A program made the translations under genes and the position numbers. A DNA stretch of 64,000 nt from DATMRS01 sp035566015 (GTDB lineage: Bacteria > Pseudomonadota > Alphaproteobacteria > Sphingomonadales > Sphingomonadaceae). The first letter of the stretch is position 1, and each line of letters opens with the position of its first letter. Below are positions 44,395-53,651 of the stretch, piece after piece. The notes under the pieces are model-generated. The model saw only the letters and a list, made by a program, of their open reading frames with translations. It did not search any database and was not told where the DNA came from. The DNA is taken from NCBI GenBank assembly GCA_035566015.1, contig DATMRS010000020.1, positions 434,001 to 498,000 on the forward strand, written 5' to 3'.

Positions 44395-45177
44395 TCATGC
44401 GGCGCGGGCGGGCTTCGGCAGCCGCCCCATCAATTCGCGCGCCAGCGCAATATAAGCCTCCGAGCCGGCGCAGCGATAATCGTAGATCAGCGCCGGTATG
44501 CCGTGGCTCGGCGCCTCCGACAGGCGGACGTTGCGTGGTATCACCGTATCGAACACCACCGCGCCCAGCGTCGCGCGAACGTCCTGCGACACCTGCTCCG
44601 ACAGGCGGTTGCGCCGGTCGAACATGGTGAGCGCGATGCCGAGGATGCGCAGATCGGGATTGAAGCGCGCGCGCACCCGCTCGATCGTCGTCAGCAATTG
44701 GCTGAGCCCTTCGAGCGCGAAAAATTCACATTGGAGCGGCACAAGCAGCGATCGCGCGGCGACGAGCGCATTGACCGTCAACAGGCCAAGCGAAGGCGGG
44801 CAATCGATCAGGCACACATCCCATCGGCCTAAGGGCGCGTCATTCAGCGCGATTTCGAGGCGATGCGTCCGCTCCTCGAAATCGACGAGCTCGATCTCCG
44901 CGGCGGAAAGATCGATCGTCGCCGGCACCACGTCCAACCTGGGCACGCGCGACGCGGTCACCGCCTCCGCCAATGTGCATTGGCCCGTCAGCACCTCATA
45001 AGTGGAACGGGCGCGCGCCGAACGATCGATGCCCAGCCCGGTCGAGGCATTGCCCTGCGGGTCCGAATCGATCAGCAGAACGCGCGATCCGGTTGCGGCG
45101 AGGGCGGTGGCGACATTGATCGCCGTTGTCGTCTTGCCGACTCCACCCTTCTGATTCGCAACCGCGATCCGGATCAT
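44395..45177 (-). CDS. parA: Chromosome-partitioning ATPase ParA
   Basis: A 260-residue deviant-Walker ATPase (KGGVGKTTTAINVATAL, residues 10-26). It binds DNA non-specifically when ATP-bound and pulls ParB-parS complexes apart. LIDCPPSLGLLTVNAL and LQCEFFALEGLSQL are standard. It overlaps rsmG by four bases. Confidence 0.97.
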   Translation of the reverse strand: MIRIAVANQKGGVGKTTTAINVATALAATGSRVLLIDSDPQGNASTGLGIDRSARARSTYEVLTGQCTLAEAVTASRVPRLDVVPATIDLSAAEIELVDFEERTHRLEIALNDAPLGRWDVCLIDCPPSLGLLTVNALVAARSLLVPLQCEFFALEGLSQLLTTIERVRARFNPDLRILGIALTMFDRRNRLSEQVSQDVRATLGAVVFDTVIPRNVRLSEAPSHGIPALIYDYRCAGSEAYIALARELMGRLPKPARAA

Positions 45178-45812
45178 CTGCTCTTCCCCGGCCTGACCTC
45201 GACGCCAACAAGGATCCCGGCTTCGGAATCGGTGACGCTCGGCTCTATTCGAAAGCTACCCTGCCATGATCTGCGCGCGGCTTCCAGTTCCGCGCGCGCG
45301 CTTCGTCCCTTTGGCAACAGCCATCGTGTCTTTTTGGGGTCTGCAAAGCCGATCGCGAGCGGGAAAAGCCGCTCAAGCGGCGCGAAAGCGCGCGCGCTGA
45401 TCACGTCGAAGCGACGATCGCGCACCGCTTCGACACGAGCGCCGATAATCTCAACGCGCGAGTCGTCGAGGCCAAGGCGCAGTGCCGCCTGTTGAAGAAA
45501 CTCAACCCGCTTCCGCCGCGCCTCGACCAGCGTCACACGCGCGCGGCCGAGCGCCGCGACGATCAGCCCGGGAAAGCCCGCGCCCGATCCGAGATCGATC
45601 CAGCTTTCCGCGTTAGGGGGCGCGAGCGGCAGAAGCTGGGCCGAATCAACAATATGGCGATGCCAGACGGCATCGAGTGTCGAAGCGGCGATGAGGTTTT
45701 GCTGTGCTGCCTGCTCGCGAAGGAAGGTGACGAAGCGGTCAAGCGCGTCGAATGTTTCACGTGGAACATCGATCCGATCGGCCAGCCAGCGGCGCGCCTC
45801 CTCTTCCGTCAC
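45174..45812 (-). CDS. rsmG: 16S rRNA (guanine-N7) methyltransferase RsmG
   Basis: A 212-residue SAM methyltransferase for G527 of 16S rRNA. DLGSGAGFPGLIVA is the SAM loop, and FDVISARAFAPLERLFPL is conserved. Its 5' end overlaps the mnmG stop by four bases. Codons for about residues 15-20 contain a parS-like palindrome (VPRET). Confidence 0.96.
   Translation of the reverse strand: MTEEEARRWLADRIDVPRETFDALDRFVTFLREQAAQQNLIAASTLDAVWHRHIVDSAQLLPLAPPNAESWIDLGSGAGFPGLIVAALGRARVTLVEARRKRVEFLQQAALRLGLDDSRVEIIGARVEAVRDRRFDVISARAFAPLERLFPLAIGFADPKKTRWLLPKGRSARAELEAARRSWQGSFRIEPSVTDSEAGILVGVEVRPGKSR
45753..45768. promoter_or_regulatory. parS-like site in rsmG
   Basis: TGTTTCACGTGGAACA differs at one base from the classical parS palindrome TGTTTCACGTGAAACA. 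It lies within rsmG, close to parA and parB. Confidence 0.8.
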
Positions 45813-47665
45813 GCCGCGCGGCCGCGGCTATGAACGAGGATAGTCGCAAGAGCGGCGGGCGTGACGCCACGTATACGGGCGGCGGCGGCGAGCGACGTCG
45901 GCTGCGCGGCGGTGAGGCGCTCGACCATCTCATTCGACAGACCCGGAATCGCCCGGTAATCGATCGCGGCGCCGAGTGCGATCGCCTCGTCACGCCGGAC
46001 ACGGGCAATCTCGCGGTCCTGCCTCTCCAGATAAGGTGCATATTGCGCGTCGGTGACGACTTCCTCGATCGCCTCCTTATCTAAGATCGCCAACTCAGGC
46101 GCGACGCGGCCCAATGTCTCAAGATCGACCTGCGGAAAGCGGAGCCATTCCGTCAAATTCCTGCGGCCGCCCTGCCCTACTACCAAATCGGTAGCGCCCG
46201 CACTGATCAACGCCTGACCACTGACCGACCTGCCGAGAGCCGCCCTCACCGCCGCCCGCTGTTCTTCGCTCCGCGCATGGATGGCTGCACGCTCACTACC
46301 AACTACGCCCCATTCGATGGCGCGTCCGGTCAAGCGTGTCCCGGCATTATCAGCGCGGAGCCGCAGGCGATGTTCGGCACGCGCGGTAAGCATTCGATAG
46401 GGCTCAGTGACGCCATGCAGGACAAGATCATCGATCATGACGCCAATATAACTCGACGCGCGATCGAAATGCGGCGGCTCGCGTCCGGCGATCGCAGCGG
46501 CGGCGCTCATGCCCGCCACCAGACCTTGGGCGGCGGCCTCCTCATAGCCGGTCGTACCGTTGATCTGACCCGCGAGATAAAGGCCCGGCCTGTCGCGCAC
46601 CGCCAGAGATGCGTCGAGAATGCGCGGATCGACATGATCATATTCGACGGCGTAGCCCGGCTGAAGAATCTCGGCCCGCTCGAAGCCGGCGATGCTCCGT
46701 ACCAATGCGAGCTGGACGTCGAGCGGCAGCGATGTCGAGATGCCATTGGGGTAGACGGTTACGTCATCCAATCCCTCCGGCTCGACGAAAATATTATGGC
46801 CATCACGATCGCCGAACCGATGCACCTTGTCTTCGATCGAGGGACAATAGCGCGGGCCAATTCCTTCGATTACTCCCGCAAAGAGCGGGGAGCGATCGAG
46901 ATTCGCGCGAATAATCTCATGAGTGCGCACGTTGGTGCGCGTCACGCCGCACGCAATTTGTGGCGTGACACGCCCGGCGCTAAGCGGTGACATCGTCCAG
47001 GGCGCAGCATCGGAATCCTGCCGGTCTAGCGCCGCCCAGTCGATTGTCCGCCCATCAAGTCGAGGCGGCGTCCCGGTCTTCAATCGCGCCATCGGCAGGT
47101 CGAGTACGCGCAGCTGGGCTGCGAGAGCAGTTGCCGCGCGCTCTCCGACTCGGCCGCCGGGTTGATTGTTCATGCCGAAATGGAGCCGGCCCCCAAGAAA
47201 CGTGCCGGTCGCAAGGATCACAGCGGCAGCGCGCAATTCTCGACCATCAGCCAGCACAAGACCGGCTATATGCCGGCCGTCGAGCAGCAGCGACTCAGCC
47301 TCGCCTTCGACAATCGATAATCCGCCCTGCGCTGCGAGTAGCGTCGCGATGGCATCGCGATATCGGCGGCGATCGGCCTGAATGCGCGGGCCGCGCACCG
47401 CCGCGCCCTTGCTGGCGTTGAGCATGCGATAATGGATGGCCGCATGATCGGCGGCGCGCGCGATCAGACCGTCACAAGCATCTACCTCGCGAACGAGATG
47501 GCCTTTGCCCAAGCCGCCAATTGCGGGATTGCAGGACATCGCTCCAATCGCGGCGCGGCTCAAACTCACCAGCGCGACACGCGCATCCATGCGCGCGGCG
47601 GCAGCGGCAGCTTCGCATCCCGCATGGCCGCCACCCACGACAATGATATCGAATCCGGCCGTCAT
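45809..47665 (-). CDS. mnmG: tRNA uridine-5-carboxymethylaminomethyl modification enzyme MnmG
   Basis: A 618-residue FAD protein. It works with MnmE to modify the wobble uridine of several tRNAs. The dinucleotide fold VVGGGHAGCEAAAAAARM opens the protein, followed by NPAIGGLGKGHLVREVDA. Length is typical. It starts 38 bases after the perfect parS palindrome and overlaps rsmG. Confidence 0.97.
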   Translation of the reverse strand: MTAGFDIIVVGGGHAGCEAAAAAARMDARVALVSLSRAAIGAMSCNPAIGGLGKGHLVREVDACDGLIARAADHAAIHYRMLNASKGAAVRGPRIQADRRRYRDAIATLLAAQGGLSIVEGEAESLLLDGRHIAGLVLADGRELRAAAVILATGTFLGGRLHFGMNNQPGGRVGERAATALAAQLRVLDLPMARLKTGTPPRLDGRTIDWAALDRQDSDAAPWTMSPLSAGRVTPQIACGVTRTNVRTHEIIRANLDRSPLFAGVIEGIGPRYCPSIEDKVHRFGDRDGHNIFVEPEGLDDVTVYPNGISTSLPLDVQLALVRSIAGFERAEILQPGYAVEYDHVDPRILDASLAVRDRPGLYLAGQINGTTGYEEAAAQGLVAGMSAAAAIAGREPPHFDRASSYIGVMIDDLVLHGVTEPYRMLTARAEHRLRLRADNAGTRLTGRAIEWGVVGSERAAIHARSEEQRAAVRAALGRSVSGQALISAGATDLVVGQGGRRNLTEWLRFPQVDLETLGRVAPELAILDKEAIEEVVTDAQYAPYLERQDREIARVRRDEAIALGAAIDYRAIPGLSNEMVERLTAAQPTSLAAAARIRGVTPAALATILVHSRGRAA

Positions 47666-47703
47666 GCGGCTGCGCTATGCCAGCGGCTCGTCCAAGTCAA
47701 AAA

Positions 47704-47719
47704 TGTTCCACGTGGAACA
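47704..47719. promoter_or_regulatory. parS-like perfect palindrome before mnmG
   Basis: TGTTCCACGTGGAACA is a perfect 16-base palindrome, one symmetric substitution pair away from classical parS. It lies between mnmE and mnmG, directly abutting the mnmE stop. Confidence 0.82.
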
Positions 47720-49015
47720 TCATTTGCCGATGCAGAAGCGACCGAAGAGCGTGTCGAGCATATCCTCGACACCCGCGCGGCCGGTGATGCGATCGAGCGC
47801 TCCCTGCGCAGCGCGGAGCGACTCCGCCAGAAGAATGGGATCGACGGGCATATCACGGAGTGCCGCCATGCAATCCGCGAGTGCCCCGCGCTGCCTTGCA
47901 TTCACCGCCAGTTCTCCCTCGCGCGGAAGAAGACCGGCCGTGAGAGCGTGCAGTCGCGCATACAGCGCCTCCATCCCCTGCCCGGTCTTTGCCGAAATGG
48001 CGATGTCCGCAGCGAGCGGCGCTTCCCCCGCTATATCGGCGCGGGCATGGAGGCGAATTGCCGCCGAATGCGCAGGACATTCAATCGGATCGCCGAGCCA
48101 GAGCAGAATGTCGGCTGCCGCGATCGCCTGCTCCGCCCGCTCGATTCCGATCCGCTCGACCGGATCATCCCCATCGCGGAGGCCCGCCGTATCGGTCAAA
48201 ACGTAGGCCACGCCATTGATCGCCACCGGCACCTCGATCAGATCACGGGTGGTGCCCGCGCTCGGTGCGGTGATCGCGGCATCACGGCCTGCCAATCTAT
48301 TGAGCAAGGTCGACTTGCCGACATTGGGCGGACCGGCAAGAATCACGCGGATACCGTCACGCAACCGCTCAGCAGGCGGCCGAGCCAGCAACGCCTCGAT
48401 CTCGTCGGCGAGACGCGTCGCCTCGCGACACGCGGCGGCCGTATCGCCCTCCCCGACATCGCCCTCATCGGCAAAGTCGAGCATCGCCTCAATCGAAGCG
48501 GCGACGGAAAGCAAATCGATGCGCCACACCTCCACCTGACGACTGAGCGCGCCTGACGCCAGTGCCAGGGCCGCACGGCGCTGCGACTCGGTTTCGGCGG
48601 CCAACAGATCGGCCAGCCCCTCCGCCTCGGCGAGGTCGAGAACGCCGTTGGCAAAGGCGCGCCGTGTAAATTCACCCGGCAAAGCGGGCCGCAATCCCTC
48701 GATCCGACTCAGGGCGGCTTGCACGGCAAGAGTGACCGAACGGCCACCATGGAGGTGAAGTTCGGCCAGATCCTCCCCCGTCGCGGTGCGCGGCCCCGGA
48801 AACCAGAGGATCAAAGCCCGATCGAGCCGTTCCCCCTGCCCCGGATCGCGGAGCCAGGCGAGGCTGGCCCGACGCGGTTCCGGCACTCGTCCGGCGAGCG
48901 CCTGGACCGCCGCCGCCGCTGCCGGACCGCTGATCCGAACGACAGCGATCGCCGCCGGCGGTGGGCCGCTCGACAGCGCGAAGATCGTCGACACATCGCC
49001 TTCACCGTCTACCAT
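47720..49015 (-). CDS. mnmE: tRNA modification GTPase MnmE
   Basis: A 431-residue GTPase with an N-terminal tetrahydrofolate-binding domain, G1 loop GPPNVGKST, G3 DTAGLRDG and the C-terminal F-C-I-G-K motif needed for activity. Partner of MnmG. The ATG at 49015 directly follows the DUF6489 stop (TGATATG), showing coupling; a GTG at 48994 is an alternative with a closer purine tract. Confidence 0.96.
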   Translation of the reverse strand: MVDGEGDVSTIFALSSGPPPAAIAVVRISGPAAAAAVQALAGRVPEPRRASLAWLRDPGQGERLDRALILWFPGPRTATGEDLAELHLHGGRSVTLAVQAALSRIEGLRPALPGEFTRRAFANGVLDLAEAEGLADLLAAETESQRRAALALASGALSRQVEVWRIDLLSVAASIEAMLDFADEGDVGEGDTAAACREATRLADEIEALLARPPAERLRDGIRVILAGPPNVGKSTLLNRLAGRDAAITAPSAGTTRDLIEVPVAINGVAYVLTDTAGLRDGDDPVERIGIERAEQAIAAADILLWLGDPIECPAHSAAIRLHARADIAGEAPLAADIAISAKTGQGMEALYARLHALTAGLLPREGELAVNARQRGALADCMAALRDMPVDPILLAESLRAAQGALDRITGRAGVEDMLDTLFGRFCIGK

Positions 49016-49016
49016 A

Positions 49017-49256
49017 TCAGCTTTTTGTCGCTCCGCGATTCATCTGATCGACGAACTGGCGCCAGAGATTCATCCCGCTCTCACCCATCGGGGCCCAGCT
49101 CTGAACGAGAGCGGCAAGTTTTTCACCGGTAAGCCCGTCGTCCATCGCCTGTTTCATCTTCTCGATATACTGCGCGTGTATCATGGAAAGATCGGGTAAC
49201 CCCATGAAAGTCCGCGCTTCTTCCGGTGTGCAATCCACATCGATGCTGATCTTCAT
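49017..49256 (-). CDS. DUF6489 family small protein
   Basis: A 79-residue acidic protein (MKISIDVDCTPEEARTFMGLPD...). It is conserved upstream of mnmE in sphingomonads and related alphaproteobacteria. The opening strand with Asp residues and the helical rest give no enzyme motif. The one-base gap to mnmE suggests a shared operon. Function unknown. Confidence 0.82.
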   Translation of the reverse strand: MKISIDVDCTPEEARTFMGLPDLSMIHAQYIEKMKQAMDDGLTGEKLAALVQSWAPMGESGMNLWRQFVDQMNRGATKS

Positions 49257-49341
49257 CGCACTTCCCCATCAGACGAGCCGTTGCTAGACCTCCTTCTAAA
49301 TCGGCGGCGATGCCGTTGATAGAGCATTGCAGGATATCGCC

Positions 49342-49812
49342 ATGGAGCCCGCCTACGCCGTCCTCATGAGCCCGATCGGCCCGCTCTGCCTGCGCGCCGC
49401 CGGCGGCCAGCTCCGCAGCCTCGACATCGGTGCGGTAGATAGGCCCCGCGAGACTTCCGACGCCCTGCTGCGCGAGGCCGTGGCGCAGCTTTCCGCCTGG
49501 TTCGAAGGGCAACTCACTGACTTCGACCTGCCGCTGGAGCCCGTCACGACGCCGCGCGGCCCTGCCCATCGTGCGGCGATCGCGGGCATCGGCTATGGCG
49601 AGACGGCAAGCTATGGCCAGATCGCGCGCATGCTGGGATCGAGCCCACGAGCCGTCGGCCAGGCCTGCGCGCGCAATCCCCTGCCGATCATCATCCCCTG
49701 CCATCGCGTACTGGGCGCGGCCGGCGCGATCGGCCATTATAGCGCAGGCGAAGGGGTCGCCACGAAACGCTGGCTGCTGAACCACGAACAAACCCACAGG
49801 AAAGGACGCTGA
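49342..49812 (+). CDS. ogt: Methylated-DNA--protein-cysteine methyltransferase
   Basis: A 156-residue suicide repair protein. The acceptor cysteine is in IIIPCHRVLG, the helix-turn-helix and arginine finger are around GYGETASYGQIARMLGSSPRAVGQACARNP. It removes alkyl groups from O6-alkylguanine. The short length (no Ada-type domain) fits Ogt. A TTG five codons upstream is less likely as start. Confidence 0.92.
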   Translation: MEPAYAVLMSPIGPLCLRAAGGQLRSLDIGAVDRPRETSDALLREAVAQLSAWFEGQLTDFDLPLEPVTTPRGPAHRAAIAGIGYGETASYGQIARMLGSSPRAVGQACARNPLPIIIPCHRVLGAAGAIGHYSAGEGVATKRWLLNHEQTHRKGR

Positions 49813-49816
49813 ACCC

Positions 49817-50518
49817 ATGGGCGACTTCATCACCGTCGAGACGCTCGAGCATGACGCCAGCTTCAAGGTCTATCGCGCCGCGCCCGAAGGACGCCCGCGC
49901 GGGGCGATTATCGTCATTCAGGAGATATTCGGCGTGAATGCGGGCATTCGCGCGAAATGCGATACGCTGGCCGCAAAGGGCTGGCTCGCCTTCGCGCCCG
50001 ACCTGTTCTGGCGTGTCAAGCCGAGCATCGAACTCGATCCCGACGTACCCGAACAGTTCAAGCAAGCGCTTGGATATATGTCGCAATTCAAGCCGGACGA
50101 TGGCGTGCGCGATATCGAGGCGGTGATTCGCGCCGCGCGGGCCGAGTTGGGTGCCGGCGGCAAGGTCGGCGTCGTCGGCTTCTGCCTGGGCGGGCGCATG
50201 GCCTATCTCACGGCCGCGCGCACCGATATCGACGCCAGTGTCGCTTATTATGGCGGGGGGATCGACAGCCTGCTGGGCGAAGCCCACGCTATCGCGCGCC
50301 CGCTCCTTCTCCATTTCGCCGAACAGGATCATTTCATCGATGCCGCCGCGCGCGAGAAGATCAGCAATGCACTGAAGGACAATAAGCGCGTGGCGATCCA
50401 CACCTATGCCGGCGTCGATCACGGCTTTGCGACCGAGATCGGCAACCGCCGCTCCGAACCGGCGGCGAGCGAGGCCGATGCGCGTACCGAGGCCTTTTTC
50501 AGCGAGCATCTGCAATGA
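49817..50518 (+). CDS. Dienelactone hydrolase family protein
   Basis: A 233-residue alpha/beta hydrolase. The nucleophile is a cysteine in GFCLGGRMAYL; aspartate in FAEQDHFID and histidine in GVDHGF complete the triad. The opening strand GAIIVIQEIFGVNAGIR is standard. The family hydrolyses dienelactone in chlorocatechol breakdown, but many members act on other lactones or esters; with no catabolic neighbours the substrate is open. It overlaps the quinone reductase gene by four bases. Confidence 0.88.
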   Translation: MGDFITVETLEHDASFKVYRAAPEGRPRGAIIVIQEIFGVNAGIRAKCDTLAAKGWLAFAPDLFWRVKPSIELDPDVPEQFKQALGYMSQFKPDDGVRDIEAVIRAARAELGAGGKVGVVGFCLGGRMAYLTAARTDIDASVAYYGGGIDSLLGEAHAIARPLLLHFAEQDHFIDAAAREKISNALKDNKRVAIHTYAGVDHGFATEIGNRRSEPAASEADARTEAFFSEHLQ

Positions 50519-51498
50519 GCGGCGGCGCATGGCGGATCATTGCCCGCCAGCCGGGCGGGCCCGAGGTGCTGGAGCGTGAATCGTTCGAGGCGCCCGCTCC
50601 CGCTGCCGGCGAGGTGCTGATCCGCAACACGGTGATCGGCGTCAATTATATCGACACCTATTTCCGATCGGGCCTCTACCCCGCCGATCCGCCGATTGCG
50701 CTTGGCAGCGAGGCGGCAGGCGTGGTCGAGGCGGTGGGGAGCGGCGTCACCGATATCCAGCCGGGCCAGCGCGTCGCCTATCTGCCGATAAAGCCCGGCA
50801 CCTATGCGACGCACAGCATCAGCGCGGCCGAGCGGCTGTTCCTGCTGCCGCCCGCGATCGAGGACGAACTGGCCGCCGCCAGCCTGCTCAAGGGGCTGAC
50901 GACGTGGATGCTCGTGGAACGGTGCGCACGGATCGAAGCGGGGCAATGGGTGCTTGTCCACGCCGCGGCGGGCGGTGTCGGATCGATCGCTGTCCAGTGG
51001 CTGAAGGCCGTCGGCGCGCGCGTGATCGCGCATGCCGGGACCGACGCCAAGGCCGCCAAGGCGGTGGCGTTCGGCGCCGATCATGCGCTTGCCTGCCCGT
51101 TCGACGATCTGGCGGGCGCGGTGCGGTCGCTGACCGGCGGGCGCGGCGTCGACGCGGTCTTCGACGGCGTCGGGCGGGCGAGCTGGTCGGCATCGCTGGC
51201 GTCGCTGGCGCGGCGGGGGCTGATGATAAGCTATGGCAATGCCAGCGGCCCGGTGCCGCCTTTCGCGCCGCTCGAACTCAGCCGGGCGGGATCGCTCTTC
51301 CTGACGCGGCCGACGCTCTACGACTATATCTATACGCCCGAAGCGCGCACCATGGCCGGCAAGCGGCTATTCGCCTTGCTCGGCTCGGGGATGGTGAAGG
51401 TGGAGATCGGCCAGCGCTTCCCCCTCGCCGAGGCCGCCGAGGCGCATCGCGCCCTCGAAGGGCGGCGGACGACAGGCTCGACGCTGCTGATTCCCTGA
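50515..51498 (+). CDS. NADPH:quinone oxidoreductase (zinc-free MDR family)
   Basis: A 327-residue medium-chain reductase. VNYIDTYFRSGLYP and VHAAAGGVGSIAVQWLKAVGA (the NADPH-binding loop) are typical of QOR, and the zinc cysteines of alcohol dehydrogenases are absent. It reduces quinones by one electron using NADPH. Coupled to the hydrolase gene by ATGA. Confidence 0.92.
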   Translation: MSGGAWRIIARQPGGPEVLERESFEAPAPAAGEVLIRNTVIGVNYIDTYFRSGLYPADPPIALGSEAAGVVEAVGSGVTDIQPGQRVAYLPIKPGTYATHSISAAERLFLLPPAIEDELAAASLLKGLTTWMLVERCARIEAGQWVLVHAAAGGVGSIAVQWLKAVGARVIAHAGTDAKAAKAVAFGADHALACPFDDLAGAVRSLTGGRGVDAVFDGVGRASWSASLASLARRGLMISYGNASGPVPPFAPLELSRAGSLFLTRPTLYDYIYTPEARTMAGKRLFALLGSGMVKVEIGQRFPLAEAAEAHRALEGRRTTGSTLLIP

Positions 51499-51515
51499 CG
51501 GACTCATAAGCAGGA

Positions 51516-51545
51516 CCGTCATTCCGGCCTTCACCGGGGCGACGG
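51516..51545. repeat. REP-like hairpin between convergent genes
   Basis: CCGTCATTCCGG and CCGGGGCGACGG pair across a six-base loop with two mismatches. It matches the core of 13329-13357. It occupies most of the 52-base gap between qor-like and terC-like stops and may end both transcripts. Confidence 0.65.
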
Positions 51546-51550
51546 ACTGC

Positions 51551-52204
51551 TCAGTCGAACAGCGTGAAAACGCCTACGCCGGGATCGACCAAGCCATCAT
51601 AGATCATCCGGCCGGCGACATAGAGGATCACCACGAGGCCGATCCAGGCGATCCAGCGATAGCGCTCGATATAGCGGGCGATCACATTGGCCGCGACACC
51701 CATCAGCGCGACCGACAGAAGCAGGCCGATGATGAGGATGCCAGGATGCTCGCGTGCGGCGCCCGCCACGCCCAGCACATTGTCGAGGCTCATGCTGACG
51801 TCGGCCAGCGCGACCGACCAGGCGGCGCCCGCGAAACTGCGCGCCGGCTTGATATGGCTCACATCATCATGATGCGCGGGCGCGCCGGGCCGCAGCTCGC
51901 GATACATTTTCCAGGCGACCCACAGGAGCAGCAGGCCGCCCGCGAAAATCAGGCCGACAATCTCCATGAGCCGCGTCACCGCCAGCGCGAAGACGATCCG
52001 CAGGACGAGCGCGGCGATGATGCCGATGAAGATGACACGCCGGCGCTGCTGTGCCGGCAGGCTGGCCGCGAGCGCGCCGACGACGATCGCATTGTCGCCG
52101 GCGAGCATGACGTCGATCGCCAGCACCTGAAGAAAGGCGGAGAGCGTCGCCGGGGACCCGAGATTCGAGAAATCGGCGACGATCTGTTGCCAAAGCTCGA
52201 TCAT
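51551..52204 (-). CDS. TerC/YjbE-family membrane protein
   Basis: A 217-residue protein with about seven helices. The acidic motif AGDNAIVVGALA and VALADVSMSLDNVLGVAGAA are the paired TerC signatures thought to coordinate metal ions, and the cytoplasmic linker holds HHDDVSH. Members related to YkoY/YjbE export manganese. It shares orientation with rho, 18 bases upstream, so read-through is possible. Confidence 0.88.
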   Translation of the reverse strand: MIELWQQIVADFSNLGSPATLSAFLQVLAIDVMLAGDNAIVVGALAASLPAQQRRRVIFIGIIAALVLRIVFALAVTRLMEIVGLIFAGGLLLLWVAWKMYRELRPGAPAHHDDVSHIKPARSFAGAAWSVALADVSMSLDNVLGVAGAAREHPGILIIGLLLSVALMGVAANVIARYIERYRWIAWIGLVVILYVAGRMIYDGLVDPGVGVFTLFD

Positions 52205-52222
52205 CCCGCGCTTCCCGCCTCC

Positions 52223-53479
52223 TTACTGGTTCATCGAGTCGAAGAAATCCTCGTTGGTCTTGGAATCCTTCATCTTGTCGAGCAGGAATTCCATCGCGTC
52301 GACGGTGCCCATCTGCATGAGGATACGGCGCAGCACCCACATCTTCGACAGCTTACCCTTGTCGACGAGCAGCTCTTCCTTGCGCGTGCCCGACTTGCCA
52401 ACGTCCATCGCCGGGAAGATGCGCTTGTCGGCAACCTTGCGATCGAGGACGATCTCCGAATTGCCGGTGCCCTTGAACTCTTCGAAGATCACCTCGTCCA
52501 TGCGGCTGCCGGTGTCGATCAGCGCGGTGGCGATGATCGAAAGCGATCCGCCCTCCTCGATATTGCGCGCGGCGCCGAAGAAGCGCTTCGGCCGCTGGAG
52601 CGCATTGGCGTCGACACCACCGGTCAGCACCTTGCCCGACGAAGGCACGACCGTGTTGTAGGCGCGCCCCAGCCGCGTGATTGAATCGAGCAGGATCACC
52701 ACGTCCTTCTTGTGCTCGACGAGGCGCTTCGCCTTCTCGATCACCATCTCGGCGACCTGGACGTGGCGGCTGGCGGGTTCGTCGAAGGTGGAGGAAATGA
52801 CCTCGCCCTTCACCGATCGCTGCATGTCGGTCACTTCTTCCGGCCGCTCATCGATCAGCAGCACGATCAGGAAGACTTCCGGGTGATTATCGGTAATCGC
52901 CTTGGCGATATTCTGGAGGAGTACCGTCTTGCCGACGCGCGGCGGCGCGACGATCAGCGAACGCTGGCCCTTGCCCTGCGGCGATATGATGTCGATGACG
53001 CGCGCCGACTTGTCCTTGACCGTCGGATCAAGCGTGTCGAGGTTGAGCTTCTGCTCGGGGTAGAGCGGCGTCAGATTGTCGAAATTGACGCGATGGCGCA
53101 CCGCGTCGGGATCGTCGAAATTGACCGAGACGAGCTTGGTGAGCGCGAAATAACGCTCACCGTCCTTCGGCCCGCGAATCTCGCCCTCGACCGTATCGCC
53201 CGTGCGCAGGCCGAATTTGCGGACCTGATTGGGCGAGACGTAGATATCGTCGGGGCCGGCCAGATAATTGGCCTCCGGGCTGCGCAGGAAGCCGAAACCG
53301 TCGGGCAGCACCTCGATCGTGCCCAGCCCCATGATCTGGTCGCCATTGTCCGCCTGCACCTTCAGGATCGCGAACATCAAATCCTGCTTGCGCAGGGTCG
53401 AGGCGCCTTCGACGCCCAGCTCTTCGGCCATGCCCACCAGCTCGGCCGGGCTCTTTCGCTTCAAATCCTTGAGGTGCAT
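52223..53479 (-). CDS. rho: Transcription termination factor Rho
   Basis: A 418-residue RNA helicase. The order is: N-terminal HTH-like domain (MHLKDLKRKSPAELVGMAEELG), the cold-shock-like RNA-binding domain (DGFGFLRSPEANYLAGPDDIYVSP), Walker A APPRVGKT and Walker B VILLDSITRLGRAYN. Length matches the family. Standard neighbour of hemE and mnmE in alphaproteobacteria. Confidence 0.97.
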   Translation of the reverse strand: MHLKDLKRKSPAELVGMAEELGVEGASTLRKQDLMFAILKVQADNGDQIMGLGTIEVLPDGFGFLRSPEANYLAGPDDIYVSPNQVRKFGLRTGDTVEGEIRGPKDGERYFALTKLVSVNFDDPDAVRHRVNFDNLTPLYPEQKLNLDTLDPTVKDKSARVIDIISPQGKGQRSLIVAPPRVGKTVLLQNIAKAITDNHPEVFLIVLLIDERPEEVTDMQRSVKGEVISSTFDEPASRHVQVAEMVIEKAKRLVEHKKDVVILLDSITRLGRAYNTVVPSSGKVLTGGVDANALQRPKRFFGAARNIEEGGSLSIIATALIDTGSRMDEVIFEEFKGTGNSEIVLDRKVADKRIFPAMDVGKSGTRKEELLVDKGKLSKMWVLRRILMQMGTVDAMEFLLDKMKDSKTNEDFFDSMNQ

Positions 53480-53617
53480 CGAATTTTCCTGGGGAATACG
53501 GACGACAAACGCGCTGGTACGGGGAGCGTTTCACTTTTCGAGGCGGAAAAGCAGGCCTTGCGCGGACGGCAGGCCCCTTTTCCCCGCGACTAGGCGGCGA
53601 GATGAATCAAGTCAAGC

Positions 53618-53648
53618 GGCCGACGCCCCCGACGATAGCGCGTCGGCC
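53618..53648 (-). terminator. Hairpin downstream of hemJ
   Basis: GGCCGACG (53618-53625) and CGTCGGCC (53641-53648) form an 8-bp stem with a 15-base loop, beginning four bases after the hemJ stop on the minus strand. The trailing bases are only moderately T-rich, so it may be a weak intrinsic terminator or protect the mRNA end. Confidence 0.45.
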
Positions 53649-53651
53649 CCT

